A stretch of DNA of 64,000 bases, from NCBI RefSeq assembly GCF_000247605.1, contig NC_016894.1, positions 434,001-498,000 of the forward strand. Direction: 5' to 3'. The DNA is from Acetobacterium woodii DSM 1030 (GTDB taxonomy: Bacteria; Bacillota; Clostridia; Eubacteriales; Eubacteriaceae). Below the pieces are notes generated by a model. That model was not told where the DNA came from. It searched no databases and worked only from the letters and a program-made list of their open reading frames with translations. Both the position numbers and the translations under genes were made by a program. Shown piece by piece: positions 60,512 to 64,000 of this stretch. Positions within the stretch are counted from its first letter, which is position 1. Each line of letters starts with the position of its first letter.

Positions 60512-60961
60512 ATGAAAAAAATTCTTGTACCGGTAGATGGTTCTGAAATTTCCCTGAAAGCTGCAGATCAAGCGGTTGAATTAGCAAAAAAATTTGGCAG
60601 TGAAGTAACCTTTATTTCAGTCGTAGAAAGAGTTGTGCCTTTCTATGGAATTGGAATTGGGGCCCCTAATATATCAGAAGTGGAAGTTGAAACTGAAATC
60701 GAGAAAAGCAAATTAACATGTTACGACGGATTATTAGATTTTCTTATTGAAAAATATAAAGATTCCGGACTCGTTCTAAAATCGAAAACGCTACAGGGGA
60801 TCATTGATGAGGAAATTGAAGATTTTGCCAAAGATGGTCAATTTGATTTGATTGTGATGGGCAGAAAAGGGCTCAGTGTAGCCAGACGTTTCTTCGCTGG
60901 TTCCACGACCAGAAAAATCGTCGACGCCGGACCTTGTTCGGTATTGATCGTCAAAGAATAG
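60512..60961 (+). CDS. Universal stress protein (UspA family)
   Basis: A 149-residue UspA-fold protein: start KKILVPVDGSEISLKAADQA, and the ATP-binding motif GxxG-9-GS/T as GRKGLSVARRFFAGSTTRK near the C-terminus. It binds ATP and helps in stress survival; the exact role is family-wide uncertain. ATG 60512 follows GGAGG. The terminator at 60975 directly follows. Confidence 0.9.
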   Translation: MKKILVPVDGSEISLKAADQAVELAKKFGSEVTFISVVERVVPFYGIGIGAPNISEVEVETEIEKSKLTCYDGLLDFLIEKYKDSGLVLKSKTLQGIIDEEIEDFAKDGQFDLIVMGRKGLSVARRFFAGSTTRKIVDAGPCSVLIVKE

Positions 60962-60974
60962 TTTTTAAAATATA

Positions 60975-61013
60975 GGGGGGAATCCAATGACAACGTTGGA
61001 TTGCCCCCTTTTT
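60975..61013 (+). terminator. Intrinsic terminator after uspA
   Basis: GGGGGGAATCCAA pairs with TTGGATTGCCCCC, followed by TTTTT. Confidence 0.88.
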
Positions 61014-61063
61014 ACAATTAAAGAATGAGGTTATGGGCAAAAGTTAGATAAAGATCTGATTTT

Positions 61064-62434
61064 TTACATGCGTTGTGCCGCATCAAAAGCCAGCGGAGAA
61101 CGGAGACATTCATCGGCAAACATGGTAAGTTGAAAACACAGTGGGCTGCCTTTCATTTTTTCCGAAGCATAACTTAAACCGTTGGTTTTTTCATCCAATA
61201 AAGGATGATCGATTTGCTGGGGATCACCGAGGAGAATGACCTTGGTACCTTTGCCGACGCGGGTGACAATCCCTTTTACTTGTTTAGGGGTCAGGTTCTG
61301 AGCCTCATCAATGATCAGGTAGGTGTGGGTAATGGAACGACCGCGAATAAAATTCATGGCTTCGGCGGTAACCACACCCCGTTCAAAAAGTTCTTCAATT
61401 TTTTTGCGAACTTCGATCTCATTTTGAAAACGCGATTTGTCGCTGCGATTCATTAAAACTTCCAGATTGTCAATAATGGGACGTAAGAGCGGGGCAATTT
61501 TTTCCTGTTCATTACCCGGCAAAAAGCCAATTTCATCATCAAACTGGACATTGGGACGGGTAATTAAAATTTTCCGAAAGCCCTTAAAATCAGGGTCTAA
61601 GGTTTGATGTAAACCAACCGCCAGGGAATAAAAGGTTTTTGCCGTTCCGGCCGCACCCTTAATAATAACCAGCGGGGCGGTATCGGCGTCCTGCATTAGT
61701 GCTTCCTGTAAAAATCGCTGCCCGACATTTTTGGCTTTTACGCCAAAAGGTTCAAGGTCTAAGCTTTTTAGGGGGACAATTTTTTTTCCGTTAAAACGGC
61801 CGAGTAAGGTTTTTCGCTCATTCAGATCAGAATGAATGATAAAAAATTGGTTGTATTCCGGGATTAGCGGCGTGGCGTTGTTTTTATCATCCATGGCATA
61901 TAGATAATCCGGTGAAAGACCTTTTTTATTAAATTCTGCCATTTTTTCATCGGGGGCAAAAACTTCCATTCGGCCCGTGTATTGATCCTGATATTGCGGG
62001 ACTTGTTCGGTAAAAAAATCTTCGGTGGGAATCTCCAGCATCTGCGATTTTAGCCGCACAATGATATCTTTAGTGACCAGGGTAACCGGTTCGCCCTGAT
62101 TAATAAGCCCTTTGCATACTTTTAAAATTCGGTTGTCACTTAAATCACTTTTAAAGCCATAAGGAAGATCGACGGTGGCAAAATTGGCTTCGATTTTCAA
62201 GTGACCGCCATTTTCCAGTTTTACCCCTTCAAACAAATTTCCGGACTGTCTTAATCCCTCCAGAAAGCGAATCGATTGCCGGGCATTACTACCGCGTTCG
62301 CCATCTTCGTTTTTGAGTTTGTCCAAATCTTCCAACACCGCAATCGGCAGGACAATCTTATTATCTTCGAAAGACAATAGCGATTGCGGGGATTGAATCA
62401 ACACATTGGTATCAAGTACATACGTCTTTGGCAT
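61064..62434 (-). CDS. PIN-PhoH fusion protein (PhoH2/YlaK type)
   Basis: A 456-residue protein with an N-terminal PIN nuclease domain (YVLDTNVLIQSP, with later acidic residues LVTKDIIVRLKS) and a C-terminal PhoH ATPase (Walker A IKGAAGTAKTF; Walker B YLIIDEAQNLTPKQ; GDPQQID). PhoH2-type proteins are RNA-unwinding ribonucleases and can act as toxin-like regulators. No antitoxin gene is adjacent. Its ATG lies 214 bases after the stop of hydF on the same strand. Confidence 0.9.
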   Translation of the reverse strand: MPKTYVLDTNVLIQSPQSLLSFEDNKIVLPIAVLEDLDKLKNEDGERGSNARQSIRFLEGLRQSGNLFEGVKLENGGHLKIEANFATVDLPYGFKSDLSDNRILKVCKGLINQGEPVTLVTKDIIVRLKSQMLEIPTEDFFTEQVPQYQDQYTGRMEVFAPDEKMAEFNKKGLSPDYLYAMDDKNNATPLIPEYNQFFIIHSDLNERKTLLGRFNGKKIVPLKSLDLEPFGVKAKNVGQRFLQEALMQDADTAPLVIIKGAAGTAKTFYSLAVGLHQTLDPDFKGFRKILITRPNVQFDDEIGFLPGNEQEKIAPLLRPIIDNLEVLMNRSDKSRFQNEIEVRKKIEELFERGVVTAEAMNFIRGRSITHTYLIIDEAQNLTPKQVKGIVTRVGKGTKVILLGDPQQIDHPLLDEKTNGLSYASEKMKGSPLCFQLTMFADECLRSPLAFDAAQRM

Positions 62435-62648
62435 AAAAAACCTCCATAAAATCTATTTTATGTTTTGCAGTTTCAAGTTAAGTGTACCCTAAAAAAAAGC
62501 AAAAAAGGTTTTGATCAGGTTAAATCTTTATGATACCAGCGGGCCCGGGTTTCGGCGGATGTTGAATAGAAAAGTCCGGCAATGACGATTACGGGTCGGC
62601 TATAAATAGTGTTGTGATATTTATGGGAACTAATGGTGCGTATTTAGA

Positions 62649-63905
62649 TTAATAGCAATTGAGCTGGTTTTCTTCCAAAGCCAGTCGGGCGGCCGGGAAT
62701 GGTTCCAAGGCCCGGGTTAAGATTCCTTGCACATAGGCAATCAGCATTCCGTAATTGGTGATATAAACACCTTTTTGTCGGGCGGTATGGACGCGGTATT
62801 GCATCTCCCGGCGGTTGAGCATACATCCGCCACAATGAACGATGACGGCATATTCGCCAATGTCTTTGGGGTAATGGGCCCCGGAAGCCCAATGAAATTC
62901 AATATCACAGCCGGTAATCTGGCGAATCCAGCGGGGGATTTTGACTTTGCCGATATCATCGGCCTGACGGTGGTGGGTACAGCCTTCAACAATGAGTACT
63001 TTATCACCGGCGACAAGTTGTTCAATCCGTTTAATCCCTTTAACCATCTCCGCAAGGTCGGTTTTTTGGCGGGCAAAAAGAATCGAGAAAGAGGTCAACG
63101 GAATATCGGTGGGGGTGTCAGCCGAGACTTTTAAAAAAGCTTGGGAATCGGTGATGACCAGAGCCGGTGGTTTGACCAACGCAGCTAGGGTATGTTTGAG
63201 TTCATGTTCTTTAGTAATCATGGCGACGGCATCCTTTTCGATGATATCCCGGATCGTTTGCTGCTGCGGTAGAATCAGTCGTCCCTTAGGAGCCGATTTA
63301 TCAATTGGGGTAACCAGCACCACCATGTCCCCGGAATCAATCAGATCGCCTACCAGTGCTGGTTCGACGTCTTCATAGTTGGCATGATCAATGATCATTT
63401 GTTTCACAGCCTTAATGCCGGTGCCATTATAAACACTGGTAAAAGTAAGGGGAATTTTAACGGATTTTTTTATGGCTTCAATCTCGGCTGGGGTTGGTTC
63501 CCCCTTATCGGCTTTGTTTAAAACAAAAACACTGGGGATTTTCCGTTGAATTAACTCATTGATGAAGTCTTCCTCAAAGGTCGTAATACCAGTTTCAATA
63601 TCAGCCACGACAATAGCAAAATGGCATTTTCGCAGCACTTCATAGGTTTTTTCAATTCGCAGCAGCCCCAGTTCCCCAGAATCATCCAAGCCGGCAGTGT
63701 CGATAAAAACAACGGGGCCGATTGGCAGTAATTCCATGGTTTTATAAACGGGATCGGTGGTGGTTCCCGCGACATCAGAGATGACGGCAACGGATTGATC
63801 GGTTAAAGCATTGATCAGTGAAGATTTCCCGGCGTTTCTTTTACCAAAAAGGCCGATCGCCATGCGGCTGGCCATTGGGGTTTCATTCATACTATTCATG
63901 GTCAT
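62649..63905 (-). CDS. hydF: [FeFe]-hydrogenase H-cluster maturation GTPase HydF
   Basis: A 418-residue scaffold protein for the two-iron part of the hydrogenase H-cluster. The N-terminal GTPase has the P-loop GKRNAGKSS (21-29), switch DTAGLDD and NKAD; a dimerisation domain follows, and the C-terminal [4Fe-4S] site is formed by CTHH and VHCGGCMLNRREM. All cluster ligands of the family are present. It lies just downstream of an aspartase-like gene, an arrangement commonly seen with hydE and hydG in anaerobes. It confirms that the organism makes [FeFe]-hydrogenase. Confidence 0.94.
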   Translation of the reverse strand: MTMNSMNETPMASRMAIGLFGKRNAGKSSLINALTDQSVAVISDVAGTTTDPVYKTMELLPIGPVVFIDTAGLDDSGELGLLRIEKTYEVLRKCHFAIVVADIETGITTFEEDFINELIQRKIPSVFVLNKADKGEPTPAEIEAIKKSVKIPLTFTSVYNGTGIKAVKQMIIDHANYEDVEPALVGDLIDSGDMVVLVTPIDKSAPKGRLILPQQQTIRDIIEKDAVAMITKEHELKHTLAALVKPPALVITDSQAFLKVSADTPTDIPLTSFSILFARQKTDLAEMVKGIKRIEQLVAGDKVLIVEGCTHHRQADDIGKVKIPRWIRQITGCDIEFHWASGAHYPKDIGEYAVIVHCGGCMLNRREMQYRVHTARQKGVYITNYGMLIAYVQGILTRALEPFPAARLALEENQLNCY

Positions 63906-63908
63906 AAT

Positions 63909-64000
63909 TTATTTTCCTTTCTTATTGGGCGCAGTCAGCCGTTCCGGTTTTAAAATTTCGTCCAGTTCAGTGGCAGTCAGCCAGTTATTATCAAGAATTA
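63909..64000 (-). CDS. C-terminal end of aspartase/fumarase-family protein (partial)
   Basis: The last 30 codons of a minus-strand gene whose remainder lies beyond the right edge. It reads ...WLTATELDEILKPERLTAP, the typical aspartate ammonia-lyase tail, and ends TAA at 63909-63911, just before hydF. In many anaerobes aspA sits with hydE, hydG and hydF; the tail alone is weak evidence. Confidence 0.6.
   Translation of the reverse strand, partial: ILDNNWLTATELDEILKPERLTAPNKKGK

Noticed and set aside
61064-62434. PIN-PhoH as a classical toxin-antitoxin pair
   Set aside because: No small antitoxin gene precedes it; the 214 bases upstream show no ORF.

Overview
The window reads as chromosome of a Gram-positive, strictly anaerobic Eubacteriales bacterium, most likely an acetogen close to Acetobacterium. 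This is an inference from gene content: an [FeFe]-hydrogenase maturase (hydF) beside an aspartase-type gene, rubrerythrin, an orphan beta-lysine acetyltransferase (ablB), a Mop-type molybdenum aldehyde oxidoreductase, ChW-repeat surface proteins, T-box control of leuA, strong AGGAGG ribosome-binding sites and moderately low GC. No rRNA, tRNA, CRISPR array or transposase gene was recognised.

Layout. 1-7 kb: a 5'-truncated VWA-domain gene, an FMN alpha-hydroxy-acid oxidase, a small lipoprotein, leuA behind a two-part leucine T-box, and glutamate dehydrogenase. 7-16 kb: ChW-repeat SGNH hydrolase, a marR-MFS drug-efflux pair, a promoter-terminator pair enclosing no gene, ablB, DUF3786, glutaredoxin-zinc ribbon, FMN reductase and an AraC regulator. 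16-22 kb: molybdenum aldehyde oxidoreductase with an FAD/Fe-S/CCG-domain partner and a small Cys protein. 22-30 kb: an AraC regulator, an MFS transporter, two tandem phosphodiesterases, deformylase, a WYL regulator, VOC and GNAT proteins, and a structured RNA candidate.

The centrepiece is a one-direction operon at 30.4-46.1 kb that looks like an undescribed RiPP (modified peptide) pathway. Four proteins carry five cobalamin-binding/radical SAM modules, one protein being a tandem fusion. They flank a 90-residue Nif11-type precursor whose double-glycine site releases an 18-residue core. A branched-chain-amino-acid-type binding lipoprotein, a HlyD-like adaptor, a C39-peptidase ABC exporter and a second NHLM-type ABC exporter follow, then a terminator. 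The inferred flow is leader recognition (each radical SAM module ends in a PqqD-like domain), radical chemistry on the core, cleavage after Gly-Gly by the C39 domain, and export. Two competing hairpins after the precursor gene can hide or free the Shine-Dalgarno of the next maturase.

46-64 kb: rubrerythrin, a small alarmone synthetase, a GlsB-type membrane protein, a diguanylate cyclase, a Ca2+/H+ antiporter, a serine-hydrolase lipoprotein, an OYE-family enoate reductase with an iron alcohol dehydrogenase and divergent PucR regulator, a DMT-transporter remnant, a ChW-repeat VanY peptidase, UspA, PIN-PhoH, hydF and the end of an aspartase-like gene.

A dispersed 171-bp imperfect palindrome (MITE-like) occurs four times at exactly the same length, each flanked by a 9-11 bp direct repeat and each in a 5' intergenic region. 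A shrunken relative lies before leuA.
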